Part shown: positions 46,601-61,600 of the stretch, one piece after another
How the letters are laid out: each line of letters begins with the position of its first letter
Numbering within the stretch: position 1 is the first letter of the stretch
From: Tubiluchus corallicola
Taxonomy: Eukaryota > Priapulida > Priapulimorpha > Priapulimorphida > Tubiluchidae
DNA length: 64,000 nt
Assembly: GCA_030141605.1 (NCBI GenBank)
Contig: JAQGDQ010000045.1
Span: forward strand, 186,001-250,000
Direction of reading: 5' to 3'
Program-made: the position numbers and the translations under genes
The notes under the pieces: generated by a model
Databases searched by the model: none
Told to the model about the DNA's origin: nothing
What the model saw: only the letters and a program-made list of their open reading frames with translations

Positions 46601-49600
46601 TTGTAATCAATTGTAAACGTAATCGGCCTCAGGCCTGCATACAATTCGAGTTTTTTTTTGTCATGTAGGACAGTAGAATTGTGTATTTTTTAATTTTAAT
46701 TAGCTTTAATAATCTTGCCCAGTTATATTCGTTATTAATGTGGGTAAGCATGTATTAATGTACAATTAACTGCGAGTAGCAGTTTCAAATCACACTACAT
46801 GTAGAAAATTAAATATGGTTAGTTTTTTTCTGGATTTTTGTTGTCCCCGTGGTTGTTCCCAAATATTTTTGGTGTCGGTGTGCGTGCAGGCAATTGCTAT
46901 TACTACATTACTATTGTTTCCCGTGTTAGACACTGTGCTGTATGGGACCTGTTATTAAAGTTCCACAAGTTTGCCATTTTAGTTTTGTCTTGTGTATTAT
47001 GCTTGTACCCGAATAACAGAATAAGCGTAGAGCTATGCATTTCATTATCAGTGCCTTATTTTCACAGAGTTCTCATCACTAACGTAATCTGTCTTTGGCT
47101 TGGCTGCTGCATAATTAGCTAATTGAAACGGCCTTAGTCTACTCGACAAAACTCTGCTTTTATGGTCACTGATTCAAAGTTAACTACTGAATTACATCAT
47201 TATGCATGTGGCAGTCAAAAAGCATAGTTAGTTTTTTAATTGCTCGGTATTTAAATCACCTTTGGGTTTTTAAGTGTTGTTCAAGTTAACTGGTGATGCT
47301 TCAGATGATTATTCAGCCCTTGCTGCTGGAATTAGCATGTAATAATCTAGCCTAAAATTGGCTTCGTGTATCAGTCACTGATAGTGTAATTGAAATGGAA
47401 TTTATAAATGCCGTTATAAGCGGTTAGATATTCCCTATCAACGACTTACAAGCGTCGAATTTCCCAGTTGACAAACGCGGATAGATTACTTTGAGCTTGT
47501 GCTGCTGACTGTTGAATGAACCCACTTAACTGAACAGGCACGGCTCGCTGACCAGGAAGAAATAAGTCGAGCATCATAGATTTCTGACTTGTTTGTCTGG
47601 CAGACGTCATCAGAACAAGTGCAAATCTCCCTTTGAACTGCCGGCGCTTTCGTAACACATCGCCGCACTGCTCTTATAATTAAATATTCTCATTGGTAAT
47701 TCAGTCTTTTATTTCTTTTTCAAAAAAATTGTGGAGCCTAATTACTTATCTATAATCTTAATTTGAAGATTATTTATTAATGATGAAATTCACCTATGCT
47801 TATTCTAACTTAAAGGAACGATTACTGGAAAAGTCAGACTGAGCTTGAATTTGAACTGGGGATTTTTGGACTGTAAGTCTAACACCATTTCCAAACAGTT
47901 GTATGCAGGTATTAATTCAATTCTAATAGGTTCTGTTGAGCTGCCTTTCCTGTTTTTTCATCTTGGGATTTGATGCAGGCGAACCTACTAAATTGCTGTT
48001 TACATCTGGTGGGTTGGTTAGACTTTAAGTATTTCTAAAAAGTCAAAAGATTTAAAGATACGCAGTCTGCATAAAGAAATTATCAGCTAAGTCGGAAGCG
48101 TTTTATTAGCGCAGTGATAAAGTGTAACGTGGAATATTAATTTCTTGACGTCTGCGCCAGAATAATAGTTAGCATCGTAAGTGAATCTACAGTTTTTAAA
48201 ACCTGTCCAAAAGTCCCATTTTCGTGAAAGTACCATAATATTAAAGATTTCTTGCTATTATCTTTCTTCTGTGTAGAGCATCTACAATAAACTAATGATC
48301 TGTTTTTGCAGTTTGTCTCTATAGTGACATGAACCAAGTTTCGTGGCGAAGGTGGAGGTTTTTACACCATCAAGCCTACATGACGACCTTTATTAACAGC
48401 CGTGAGAACGCAAACAACGCTAATTGTGGCTTCATATATATATTTTCATTATTTCCACAATGGCTTGTATCGTGCCTGGCAACTACAGTTACTAGAGTGT
48501 TGAATAGATTTTGTATTATTTCTATCGACCACTGTTGCAGTATATTGAGCTCTTATGACAATAATTATTGTGGAGGCCAGAAATTTATTTAAGCACCTGC
48601 TCACTCATCTGCAGCGTAAATTTATACTTTTTACTCTTTTCACCTCTTCTGTTAAATTATGAGGTTTAGGCTTTGTCGGTTTGTTAACAGTATTCTGAAC
48701 GCTTGTTAAGTGTTAGTGCTACGTTGCTAACGAAAGTTATCGTTTATCTGCGTCTTCTTAAATTTGAAAACCCAAACGCGCTTCTTTTTTAAATTTGGCT
48801 AATTGTATTACCATGACAGCATGTTATTTTTCATGTGAAAACGTAGCACTTCTGATAGTAGTTTTTAAGTAATTTACAGTCGATTTATTTCGATAGACAG
48901 CATTACTTTACTGCCAGTCAGCAGTTTATGTCATTAAACACAAATTAGATTTAATTTTGCTTGCCTATAAATTAATGTTAGTTAACCTTTTTAATAGTAA
49001 TTGTGGTACTTAATAGTTTTGTTAATATTTTTACACTAAGACTGTTTCACGGTTTTTTAAATCACTGTTAGTTTCAAGAAATACAAACCAAACTATCAAA
49101 GTTGTAGGACTGGAATCAACACCGTACTTGTGAAATGCTTTGTGTAAAAAATTAACAGCCAACGAAAATCTAGCAAAGTACCAGGGTTATTATAATCTTA
49201 ATTTCAAATCAATATTATGATTATTGTCAAAGACGGAATGAACCTATAATCATTAAAGCTTTTATAATGCTAAATTAATACAAACAGAAAGGAACTATAA
49301 AAAGTCGGGAGCGAGCAAAAAAATTTAAACTGGCCGTTTTGGTAAGTCCATTATCTTTTTCGTTTCGGTCACTTAAAAAATTTAACACTTGTGGATTCTC
49401 TAACTCCTGTAAGAGAAATCTTCTTATTTTTGTGAAATGTTGCTCGCAGAAAAAATGTGATCATTCTTGTTCATTTGATCATTGCACATTATTTGGTCGT
49501 TAACGCATTGCTAATGCTTGAACTTTCAAATGGCTATTGAAATTGAGACTTTCTTGAGATTTCACCACTTGCTCTTCTTTTACGAAGCTGAGTTCCGCAT

Positions 49601-52600
49601 GGTTTTTTGTTAAAACCAGGAACTGTCTGTAATTCCAGCTTAATCATACACTTTCTAATCGGTCAAGTTAGTTCAGTAAATTAGTAATATAGGTGATTGT
49701 TCAAATGAATTCAGTTTACAACGTCTGAACAAACATATTTAATGCTTTGTGTGACTGCACGCGTCAAGTTCTATTTTCACTGGTTTAGTTTAGAAATTTA
49801 TGACATGGTATTGTTATTTGTTTACTTAGTGCTTCTTTCAATATTGATTTTTCGTATCAAACGAGATCGTTTTACCTAATTAGTAATAATTATCCTGTTA
49901 GTAATTTAAGTGTAAAGCTGTAAATATTGTTATAGTGTTTATATATAGCCGTTTTTGGGGGTGGTGTGTTAGGTTTTGGGCAGTTAGGATCTCTGTGATA
50001 AGTTCTTGTTGGTTATTGACTATTTAACAAGGCAGACTGAGCTACATTACATAAAATTTTTATCGCTACATTTATTTACCACATCGATTTAAGCTCCCAC
50101 TCAAATCAGTCTTCAATCTCAGTATATTTTAAAAAACACTATTTTTGTGTATACAGAGAGTATAGGGTGGATTGCCAGTCTGTCATTTAGTGACAGTGGC
50201 GGTTTTGTATTACTTGACTAAGTGTTTCAGTAGCATAGAATTGAGTCAAACAAGAATATTCTCATCATAAAGTGAGACCTTTTCTCCCACGTACTAGTAT
50301 TTCTTTGTTATAGTCTGGCAAGAAATAGATTTTTTGCGAAACTACCATGGAATTTGCATCACTTTTTGACAGGTGGCAGAAATATTTTATCTGTGTAAAA
50401 CTATTCAGTTAGCAATGTTGGTACGTTGTTTCGAATTTTGGACTTCAAATTTTGGAATTTCTAATTTATTGATTTCGTAGTGCCAGTGTCAAAAATCAAA
50501 AACGTGTCAACTTTGTCAAGAACAGCGAAGGTAGTGAAAAGGAGGAATCTGGAAAATGTTACAATATATTAGACATTAAGAGGTGTTGCAAATTGATTGA
50601 ACGTAACTTACTACATTGAAAAAATCAGTTGTAAATTAGGCATTTGTGTATACGCACCGAGAGGCAGACGGGCAAACAGACAGGCAGAGAGACAGATTTC
50701 GAAATTAAGAGTACAGCTTGCTGATACAGTATCTAAGTCACCTTATTATTCGCTTATAGCGAGTAATCTATAATGAAACCATTAATTGCATATCTGACTC
50801 ACAGCGAATAACTGGAGAGGCCGCTACTAATTGTTATCAATTACAGTCATTACTGTGGCACCGACCATCTGGCAGACAATAATAACGTTGTAAGGAACAG
50901 TTCGATTTATTCTCAGTACCGCATTATCTGATTTTGTAACGAAAGGGTGTGTTGAGAAGAACGTTCATGAGTAATGTTGAAGTTGCACTCGTGATGTGAG
51001 TAAATATATATATATATATATATATATATCTGCCTTTCACATTAAAACCTAATTCTCTTGTAAAACCTAAACTGTATAACATGCTATGGAAAAATAATTT
51101 GTTTGTAGTTTACGCAATGCCATAATTTGATGGCAATGGCAAGAATGACAACAATGATTAAGCTAATAGGAACCATGTCCATATTTTATTGAAAATGCTT
51201 CTTGCTGCCGACGATTTTGGTCCACAAGAACCATCACTGGAGCCTAGAATATTTAAACACAGAGTTAGAACAATGCTTACAGTGATTGACATTAATGGAG
51301 TGATAGTCCATTTTTTTCAAGTTTTTGTGCATAGTTCATGAACCTTGAACTCATGTTCTACAACGCATCAGTGTGCGTTATTTTACTGATTTATTCCATG
51401 ATGACAATGGATCGTCAAAACGTTGAATAAATTCAATTAAAACGCCTTTTATTCCTAAGTTATTGGCATAAAGTAATTAACTGCTTCATTAGAACACTGG
51501 TGGCGGTCGATAATGTTTAGCCCTAATGAATTTTAATCATAAACTTTAGCTGTTCAAATCGTTGTGTTTGGTTAATTTCGAGCAATATAAACTTGCCTGT
51601 TTCGCTGACAGTGAATCAAACCGACAAGCAAAAAGTTTACATGCGTGTAATTATACAACTGCTTCATGATTCAAAATTTCGAAATTAGTAAACTGGAATT
51701 GAATAATTACGGAACTGGCTGGACATCCCCCTTAAGGAATGAATTTTGGGCTCTCATGATCGCTGAGGAACACGGTAATCTAGTAGTCATCGCGTCTGTT
51801 TTGTAAACGCAAGGTCCTGTTTCAGATCCAGACTGTGTCCCACTTCCTCTTTTTTCAGTAGTTTGGTTACAAATGCAATTAATTGTGAGTTTTTACCGTC
51901 ATCAAGTATTTTTTAGTCACCATATGTAGTAAATTATTTGCAGATATTTATTACACCCGGGTTTAAGACACTTAGTTTACTGTCATTAGACTTGCTTGCG
52001 AGTTTAGGATCAATTATCATTGTTGTTCATGAAAGCTGTGTCTGGGATGAGCCAGATTTGTTATCCATATGGCTCATTTTATATTCGCTCGTTTCAGTGC
52101 TTAACATTTTCAATGCAGCCTTGCAGTGCTTCGTATACATTGAGTCATTACAGTAGCCTGCTGGTAGTAATAGAATAACTCACAGCTGTTCTCCTCTATG
52201 CCACCCAGCCATTATTGTTTTGTTTATGCGCGTGTCCCCAGCCTCATTTCAAATGCGTCTGCCTGCAACAAAATAACTACACTGCTCTGAAGCATGTAAA
52301 ACTTCAGATGGGTCCATAAGCTTTTTGTTTACTCTGTATGGTATTCAGATCTAGAGCTCACTTGAATTAATTCAGTTAATATGACTTGCGTGTTCTTTTC
52401 CCTTATAGCTGGTGAATGGAGTGGTTTTAGTTGTCGGTTTGTACCCCAAGGCATTGGATTTTGCCAGTTGACCTCATAAATAAGCCGTATGACAAAACAT
52501 TTTCCTAGGTATTTATTTATCCTTAACATCAATGTTTTCTCTATGGAAATTGTCATTTTCATGGTTGGGACAACAAACTCTGGCGGCTTTGCGGCCATAA

Positions 52601-55600
52601 AATCACCGCCTGGATCTAGCCACTATAAGCCATTCATCTTTATTACGCTCATTTTTATTGAAATAAAAAAGCTATTTTTGCATACAAATGTCAACCCAGA
52701 GCTTATTTCACCTATTGGCAAATGACAACATAAAATAGAAAGAATGATAACACAAAGCATTTACCATGTCATTTTTGTATAAATACACCAATTCTTATGC
52801 ACTTTGCAAATTAATTATATGTAACTATGTAGATCCAAAGAAATTATACGAAATGAAATTAAATACATGCAATTTAATCAGAGTCCCGTATTTTCCAGTT
52901 AGATTCTTTCTTTGAATTCAATCACCGATCTTTTCTGATTAAATGTAGCATATACACTGTACTTGAAATCCTTCTGATGTTTTGATGAAGCCTGTAAAGT
53001 TGATATTTTTTCATTTTGAGAGATTTACAAAACATTTGACCCAATTTGGTTTTATTCTCAGCAATAGTGAAACCCATTTAACTAATTCTAATATTGAAGT
53101 AACCATATTGATCGTTTCAATTTCGTTCAGCAATGAAGCCCAACAATTTTGTGTGTATCTAAAGCCTGATTGGTCGTGGACAGTGCAAATGGCAAACATT
53201 GGAAAACATTTGTGGTTTTGATAACTATTTTGCTCTTATCCCCACTTTCCCCAAAATTCTCATTGATAACTATTTTGCTCTTATCCCCATTTTCCCCAAA
53301 ATTCTCAAATAGCTACACGTGTTGTTGTAACTCTTTCCTTTGTGGCCTTCCTGTTGGAATCCATAAACGTGGCTATTGGATACTCAAGTATCCAGCCTGT
53401 GTGTACAAAGGATGCTGCGACTATCGTGTTCCTGTAAACATTTGGCAGACGATTTGGCCTACAGCTGACATAGTCGCCCAGATTTCTACTCAATCGAATT
53501 TTATATGAGGATAGGGGCGTGGGAGTGGCAAGAGGAGGGGGATGGCAGCTGGTAGTGTATATTGTGTGCATTGTGGTGTGAAAGAGGAGGATTCGTCAAT
53601 TATTTCTAGATCAGTATCATTCTCATTTGAAAAGCTGTGCTAGGAGTGGTGGAATAGACTGGCCATGCAAATCGCCGGTGCATAAATGAAAGGCTTAGAA
53701 AGTTTAGTATTTTTTTAATAATAAAAGAAAAGATTTGATTCTTTTGTCATCACTCATTTGTGATTATATATTTCCAGAGAAAAAAACAAAATTAATTTTT
53801 TGCCATTTACTAAAAGCGTTTGCCAATTTTTAAATTATTGTTATTCCACCTACTAAACAAAAAATTATTTTGTTTATCTCCAGTCAGTTTTCTTGGCTAT
53901 TATAATTACTGATACTGATATATCAATGGCAATATCACCTGTTAACCTACATAATTAAAGTTCAATTGATAATACAGCACATATAGAAATTGATTTTCGC
54001 GATGATTTAGTGTCACTGTGTGAATATTCATTTACTTGATAAATTATTTTGAAGAAAAAGTGCTCTCTGATTTCCAAAAGCAACAATGCCGTCCAGGCTG
54101 TGTGCTCCAGACTCTCTAGTATGTAGTACTACAGAATAGCATCCCACTGTACATGCTGCTTGTAGCGTTGAAGCCGAGTGATTTGCTGAAATTCAACACG
54201 TTATGTGGTGATTTCGTGCGAGTTTCTATGGACGTATTTCGCGAAATCACCATTTTCCGTTTATGCGACTTCTCTCCGAGCAACTGTAACATTTGCGTTC
54301 AGAATTTTAATGGAGATGCGTTGGTTTGATAAAATATGCGCGCACAGGGTGAATTTAATAAATTTCCACGCGGATACCTTGAAGGGAATCATAAACATGC
54401 TGTTTAAAAGGGGAGGTGTTTTCTATCGATTTTAAGAATGACAACCCGAGAAATTCAAAAACTAACAGTCCTGAACTGAGCAAAAATTAGAGTTACTGGA
54501 CCCTTTATTTACCACCTGGAATTCTGTGTCTATATTGTTGCGTATTTTCGTTTTTATGATAGTCAATAAAATTACTGCTCGACGCGTAGTGATCCATAAC
54601 CTTTGGTGCTACTAGCCCATTACTACTGTTGCTGCTGCTCGGGCCGCCGCTACTGTCACTGCTGCTACTTCTGCTGCTATTACTTCTAGTACCAAAATAT
54701 AACAATGGTGTACAGAGTGACAGCCCGAAATTTTTATCTTTAGCTAATTCATTTGCGATATTTTGTGTTATATGTCAATATGTATCAGTTTCATTGTGAT
54801 TGGGAGTAACGGACAGCTTGTGGTTACAAATGACTGGTAAGCACTGAGAGTTGTAATTATGTGTATTCTATCTACGAAGAATGACCTTTAAGTAGAAAAT
54901 GACTAGTTAAACTGTAATGCTGATATACTCTCATGCTGACATGGATGATGGATGAAGATTCTCCTGGAAGCTGATGAAGCTGCAGTACTCTGATTTGCAG
55001 ATCTGTGACAATCAGACATTAGACAATACTGGCGTGCTCGTATCTTATAAATGGTACTATATGCATATATCAGATCAGTTTGTACTTATCGTATATTATA
55101 TTGTTATTCGTGTATCAGTACATATCCGGTGTCTTTGTAGTACTGTGTATCATTTTACGCTCAGCCTGATTTGTTCGCTATTCTTATTCTCCCCTATTTC
55201 CCTTAACTCCTTAACTTGATCCAGTTCTGTAGTAACAGTTTTCCATTTGGCTTTATTCCAATTACTTAAAGTTTCCCGTCAAGCTTAACTTCAGCTTTTC
55301 AAATTCTTGTAATGCACTAAAATGTATTTGAATTCGTGCAATGGGCAATATTTGTATTTACTGTGCTTTGTGTAGATAAGCTTTGCAGATAAACTAATTG
55401 GATTGAATTAAATTAGCTAGATGTATTTTTATGGCAAATCTATAATTTGTAGCAAAATGAAGCATAACGAAACTGGTTTCTTTCTGTTCCCGCTGCCTAG
55501 TCATTTTTATTTCATTTATAATAAACTTCTTTACGGTACAAGCTTATATTTCTGTTATTTATTGGTAAAGCAATCTGTTTAGATTTAGCTTGCCATCTAC

Positions 55601-58600
55601 AGTATGATAAACGACAGTACCCATATTTTCTAATATGAAATATGCACGCTTGAATGCAAACGGTAATTCCACGAGAAATGATCGTGTCCTTTATGGTAAG
55701 AGTTTATAGTGTCTTGCAGCAGCAGCAGGGAGCCTGTGTTGGTCGCTGTGCATGTAAATCATTGAATTTCAAATTGAAATTGATGCTGGTTAAGTAATCT
55801 AATTGTTGTTTTGTGCAATTTCAGCAGGAAAATGCAACACTGGATTGAAGGCCGCAGATATTGTAAATATCTTGAAAGAGAAAATTGCTTATTTGTCTGG
55901 TAAGTGATGGAAGGGTAGATAGCTTTAGAAAACATTGTATTTTGTTACAAAAACCATAATGGAAAGCCTGTCGTACTTGACAGCTATGGGCCTTAGTTCA
56001 TAAAAGGCAAGTCCTGCGAAAGGTTTAAATGATATTTTTATGCATTTTTCCTTACACATACATGCATGCAGCAGTCACTGCAGAGCTTAATTAACCTAGG
56101 TAATTAGTGGAAGGGCCTAGGTGGCAGGACCTATATCTAGCTCATTATGAAAGATAATTTTCTGAGATGAGACTTTGAGCTGACAAATGTATGTTAGCCT
56201 CTATATAGGTGTATAAGCATCATTTATCAATGAGCGCCGATGTTTAGATGAACCATTATTGCAGTAGTTTTCCTAACATTCATCGATGTATTTACTAGTT
56301 AGATTTAGCATTGCTTAGCTTGACGCTCAAACATGTTCACTTATTTTTATATACACTGATTACCCAGACTGATTTTTTATATTTTTTTGTTATGCTGTGG
56401 TCAGTGTTGGTCAAAACTGCTGCCACCTTCACCCCACCTTCACAAAATCACTGACATTGTGCACACAGACAACTTGTTGGTTTCATTTATAAAATCTGAT
56501 ATGATCCAACTACCTAGTTATTCTCACAAATTAACCATATATAGATTGAGCTATTCCTTGCAGTCATAAAAGTACCTTGTAATAAGGGTTTGGGTGGTAT
56601 TCAGTAAAAGTTGTCCATCTTCAGAAAAACCTGCGCAACACTAGTTAGCCTAAATTGATTTTGTTTTCTTTAAGCAACTGTAGTTCATATATGTGCAAAT
56701 GATCTCAACAGAGCTTTTCTACTGCTTTCATGCGCATTTTCAGGATGCAGTTTCAATCACCAATGAAAATTATATTGACTTTAGAATGACGTGTTAAGAT
56801 AGCATTTTGTAGTGATGCAATGAAAACAGCGAACTTGTACACATTCATTCTGCTCACTTAGATTTGGAGGCTAACTTATATCAGCTTTCAATGGCCTCTT
56901 GCACATGTATAAACCATGTAATCCATTTTCACTTGACACCTAGCAGTTTCTTCTATTACGAGAGTTGAGCAGAGTCCTCATACAAGAATTAAACACATTT
57001 ATCTGTAGTGTCAAACAGAACCATTTACTTCATGCTTTTTTAAATATACTTTTCTTGTTGACTGATTAAATTTACAAGCATTACACGTATGTGTAATAAA
57101 TTATTGCTTTGTTTAACACTCAGTTCTCTCTGTTTTAATCATGCTGAAAAGTACATTGGATTATTTTCACATAAAATTAGTGATAAATTCCCAATAAGTG
57201 ATTATTGATAATAATTGATAAGTGAATATTATTTGAAATAGTTTCATCTTTGATGTAGAATTTGCTACAATTATTAAGTTTTTTATTCTTTTTTTAGGTG
57301 GCAGAGACAAACGCGGTGCTCCCATTCTCACCTTTCCCAGCCGAAGCCAATCAGAGCGATTCAAACCTGAGGATTTGCGTAGGTTGCTGACTTACCTTGC
57401 CAGTATTCCAAAGTAAGAAAAGATGCTTTCTCGAATTATAGTTTGTTTATTAAAAATATGTACATAAAATTTAATTTCAATACCTTTTTATTTGCATTTT
57501 ATCTGTTATTAAATTTTGGCCTTGCTAATTCCATAGACCCTAATTTTTCAAATTTAACTGCCATTTTGTTGCATTACGTTAGCTCATTTTTTTATACTTG
57601 ATTCAAATGTTAAATTGATGATTTTATATGAATCTGTTAAAATAATGATTTTATATGAATCCTGATGAATACACACACATAAAATGCACTGTGGCCTGCA
57701 AGGGTTATATTTTAACAGAATATATTTACACTTTTCAGCGATGATGCAAAAGAATTGGGATTCATCGTAATTATCGACATGCGGGGTTCCAAATGGGATA
57801 ATGTTAAACCATTGTTGAAAGTTCTTCAGGTAATAATAATTACATTGATTTTGCAATGAACATCATTGTTTGTGTAATAAACTGTATAATCAAATAGGCA
57901 GTTTCCTGTAAAATATTAAAGTTATTTTCTGGCGATACATTATTTGATTAACAATTGTTTTTTGTTTACCAGAAAGATGTGTGTTTTGTCTAGTAGCACA
58001 TTTCTAAACCACTATTTTTCATTTCACTGTCCTAGAATTCTCGGATTAATTCTGGTAGTAGTGACATCTTATTAATTCTTTCTGTTTAACTGCATTGAGT
58101 GTGTACTTCATGCAGTTATCTTCTTGCAATAATAAAGCTATACAAACATTTCTCATTTATCTTCATGATTTTGATGTTTGTGGCAGAAACTTCTCTCGTG
58201 ATATGTACAATTAACTGTCATTTGTTCTCAAACGGCTTGCGTACAGCTTTGTCTCAGTATGAGAAGCTGAACGCGACTTCTCAGTCTTTTCCTGCTTTCC
58301 GGTTATCTGGTCTGACATTCGTTGGCAATGCTTGAATAGCTGTGACGAATCTATAAATCCCAGTTGGTCGAAAACTGTCTACGGCTCTCTGCAGAGCAAT
58401 TAAAACTGCCCGGCTCCGAGTAATATTTTCTCAAATGCTGCCAGATATAAGCAAAACATACATTGGGCTTCCCGTGGCAAGATTGCTTAGCTTAACTGCT
58501 TTCTGCCACACCATGAATGGCACATTAAACTGACTGTAAATGCTGCCATAGTACCTTGAAAGATTGGCAACAATGAGCCGCGAGGTGCCATAACTATTAC

Positions 58601-61600
58601 AATTTCATAAAACTGGTTTATTAGACACGTGGACGATTCAGAAATTCAATGCATTTTTAAAACTTCTATTTTTCTTCTATAGTAGCAATAACAGAATATT
58701 TCACTTGCTTTACAAACTGCAAAATCGTCAATGTTGCCAGCACATGTTGCATATTTGCAAGTAGTTGAGCATTTATTACATCTATAATTGCATTATCCAC
58801 TTATAAAATCATTTTCCAGGGACATATTTTTGTTGGTTTTTCAGGACTGCTTTCCCGGCAATATACACATCGCGTACATCATCAAACCAGAAAATTTCTG
58901 GCAGAAGCAGAAAACCAGTATTGGGAGCTCCAAGTATAAGTTTGAGGTAAGTTTAGCTGGATATTGTCAGGAATTAGTATAGAGTTGCAATCAATGCTCG
59001 TACATCAGCTTAAAGCTGACACACAAGTCAATATAATTATGTCAAGTATCAAGTGCTGTGCTAGTACTTAGGAACATGATTATGTTATTTATCTTAGTAA
59101 GCTGTGTGTCATATTAAAATAATAACCAGCAGGCAGTGTATGGAATTTACCAGCACATATATTGACATATTTTTGCTGTGTAATCTTATATATATGTTTT
59201 CCAGATTCACGTTTTTTAATTTGCTGGGAGCTATAATTTCTTTCGTTTTATCAAAATTCGGTGATTCTAGTGTATTTCTATATTACAAAAACCAGACTGT
59301 TTCCATTAAGATTTCGATTGCAAGTTATAGGGTTACTGCCTAGTACTCGGATTACTGTTAATAAACTTTGGAAGATATTAGAATTTCATGATTTTATTTC
59401 TTCCTCGTCTGATTAAAGTAAGAAGCAGCTAAGCGTAGTTGCGAGACTTTCCAGATAGATGGCATGTTGTGTATTACGAATTATCAAGATAATCTGGAGC
59501 CAAAAAACATTTGTGGCATTTATAACGCTGTCATATATTTATTATCACTTTACACCACTGGTGTTGAATGTAGAAGTTAGAAACTAGGCATTTGCTTGTA
59601 GAATTGTTCTTACAATGTCAGTAAATGTGCTTGAATATGCTAAGATAGCACAGTTTTTATAGGAAGGTTGCATCACAGTGTGAATGTATAGCTTTAGCTA
59701 AGTAAGCATATTATGTTTGATGGGAAGGTATGTGTAGGGCCTAGCATTTCAATGTATTCACCGTACATATACTTGTTCCTCACAATGCTTATACACGTGC
59801 TTTTCACTGTTAATAACATGTTTTGTTTTTGTTCATTCCTCAGCAAGCAATCTTACAGAAGTGGATTAACATGTCATTCCATTAGTCTCTGGCATTACTG
59901 TTGTACTTGTCACTGCTTTAATCCAGCTATTAAAAGACAAACATAGCAAGTGAAGAATGCACTTTCAGTCTCAGTAAAATAAGTGCACTTTCGGTCTTAG
60001 TAAATTGAGATGTTTGTGGAAAATGCCTGTGCCGTGTCTTTTCCATCTACTTCAACTTTTGTTAGCATTTTGTAAATATTCCAGTGACCTTTTATTTGCC
60101 TTTTGTAAAAACAGAAATTGAGGTTGAGCGTGTCTCTCTGCATATGGACTTGTTTTGTATTATTTATCTATGTGACAAATCGGGAGAAAGCAATCTACTA
60201 ATACAAACATTATTTCACATATTACAGTAGCACAGTCTAATTATATTAGTTACAAATCAAAAGATTTATAACTCGTGTGAGGGGAATGCAATGTCCAAGT
60301 ACTCCTCCCTCCCCCAAGTACTAAAGTTGTTCATTTATTGTTCAAAAATGTACAGTTAGAAGTTAGGCATTGCCTAATCAATCTTCTTTATTAGAATTAT
60401 CATAATGTTCTCATTGCCATATTCATCTCAGATATTAAACTTATGAGTAAACAATGCCCTTAAAGTATTGCATTCAAATTTCGAAAAATTTATATTATTC
60501 CATGCCGTGACTCGGTGGATATTCTTTTACTGAACTGGGTTGGGAAATGGCAGAGTCATATAACTGAAATAGAGGGCAATTGAAAATTTTGTTTCGCTTT
60601 TGATGCCAGTTTAGAGTTTTCACATTACAACAACTGCTAATGTGCAATGCGAAGCTGCTTTGAAAGCAGCTTGTGTTTACTGACATTTTTAATCTGTGTA
60701 AAACCAACATCGTGCACCGTGCAGAGCACAGACCATATTCTGTTGAGAAGTTGTTTTTGTAGGGAAAGTAAAACACTAAGCTGTATTGGGTTTGAGAAGA
60801 GAGCACTTGAACTGATAGCACTGTAGTTCCGTCTGAATGGATATTGCCATTTATCCCTCTACCTGCTGTGAATTGTTTTATGTTTATATTGATACATTAG
60901 TCTGATTTTGGGTGACAGCAAATTCCATTTATATTTGTCTATCTAGTGAATTATACAGTAGTTTTGTTGATGTAGGTTATTGTAGAGCTAAATTATTGCT
61001 AGCTGAAATGACTGCTACGGTTTATCCGTTTTTAAGAATGTCAAAGAATGTTTGACGAATTTTGTGTATTAAAAAGCTTTTGAACAAATCATTATTAAAT
61101 TGTTGTGTAACAGCTTAATTTTACCTTGTTTAATGTACTGTTGAGGCAAACTGTGTTAAACTGAATTCGAAAAATTCAAAGTTATGCAAACAAAGTTTTT
61201 GTATACTATCACTTAATCTGAATAAAGCTTTAATACCTTGAACCATGTGATAGAGCTTAAGTAACTGACTTTACATGACATAGTTAAATTAGTGTATTCA
61301 TGTATATAAAGAATTTCATTTATATAAAAATACAGTTGAAGTAAATATGTAACCATATAATGTCAAAGATAGTCTTTGTCTGATACCATTCTATAGAACA
61401 AATGCAACAAAAATGTATTTATAATGTGGTTCCATGCAAAAGAATGGCACCATTGATTCCATAAACAATAAGAATACATCCAGTTATAAAATTCTTATAA
61501 AGCTCAATTTCTTCATGATGTGTCTGATTAGTTTCTTCAAAAAGAAATGTAAACCAGTCTAGAAATGGTAATTTTACATATGTTTATTCCAAGCAAGGTT

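Larger units (their letters stand above)
40620..55824 (+). other. TRIO intron 1, 15.2 kb
   Basis: Phase 1 intron. Contains SINE remnants (47835-47915, 51755-51870), a GATTAC-rich element (46160-46640), a short CGTATAATAA-like repeat block (43920-44035), a TA microsatellite (51004-51029) and a serine-codon-rich triplet stretch (54617-54690). The rest is AT-rich. None of its open frames (for example 46838-47122 or 47446-47658) shows family resemblance, though the second lies in unusually GC-rich sequence. Confidence 0.75.

Noticed and set aside
46838-47122. 94-codon plus-strand ORF in TRIO intron 1
   Set aside because: Hydrophobic, cysteine-rich translation typical of AT-rich noncoding DNA; no splice or domain support.
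54505-54705. Ser/Asn-rich minus-strand ORF as a gene
   Set aside because: Caused by CTG/CTA triplets; no splice partners, start context or family match.
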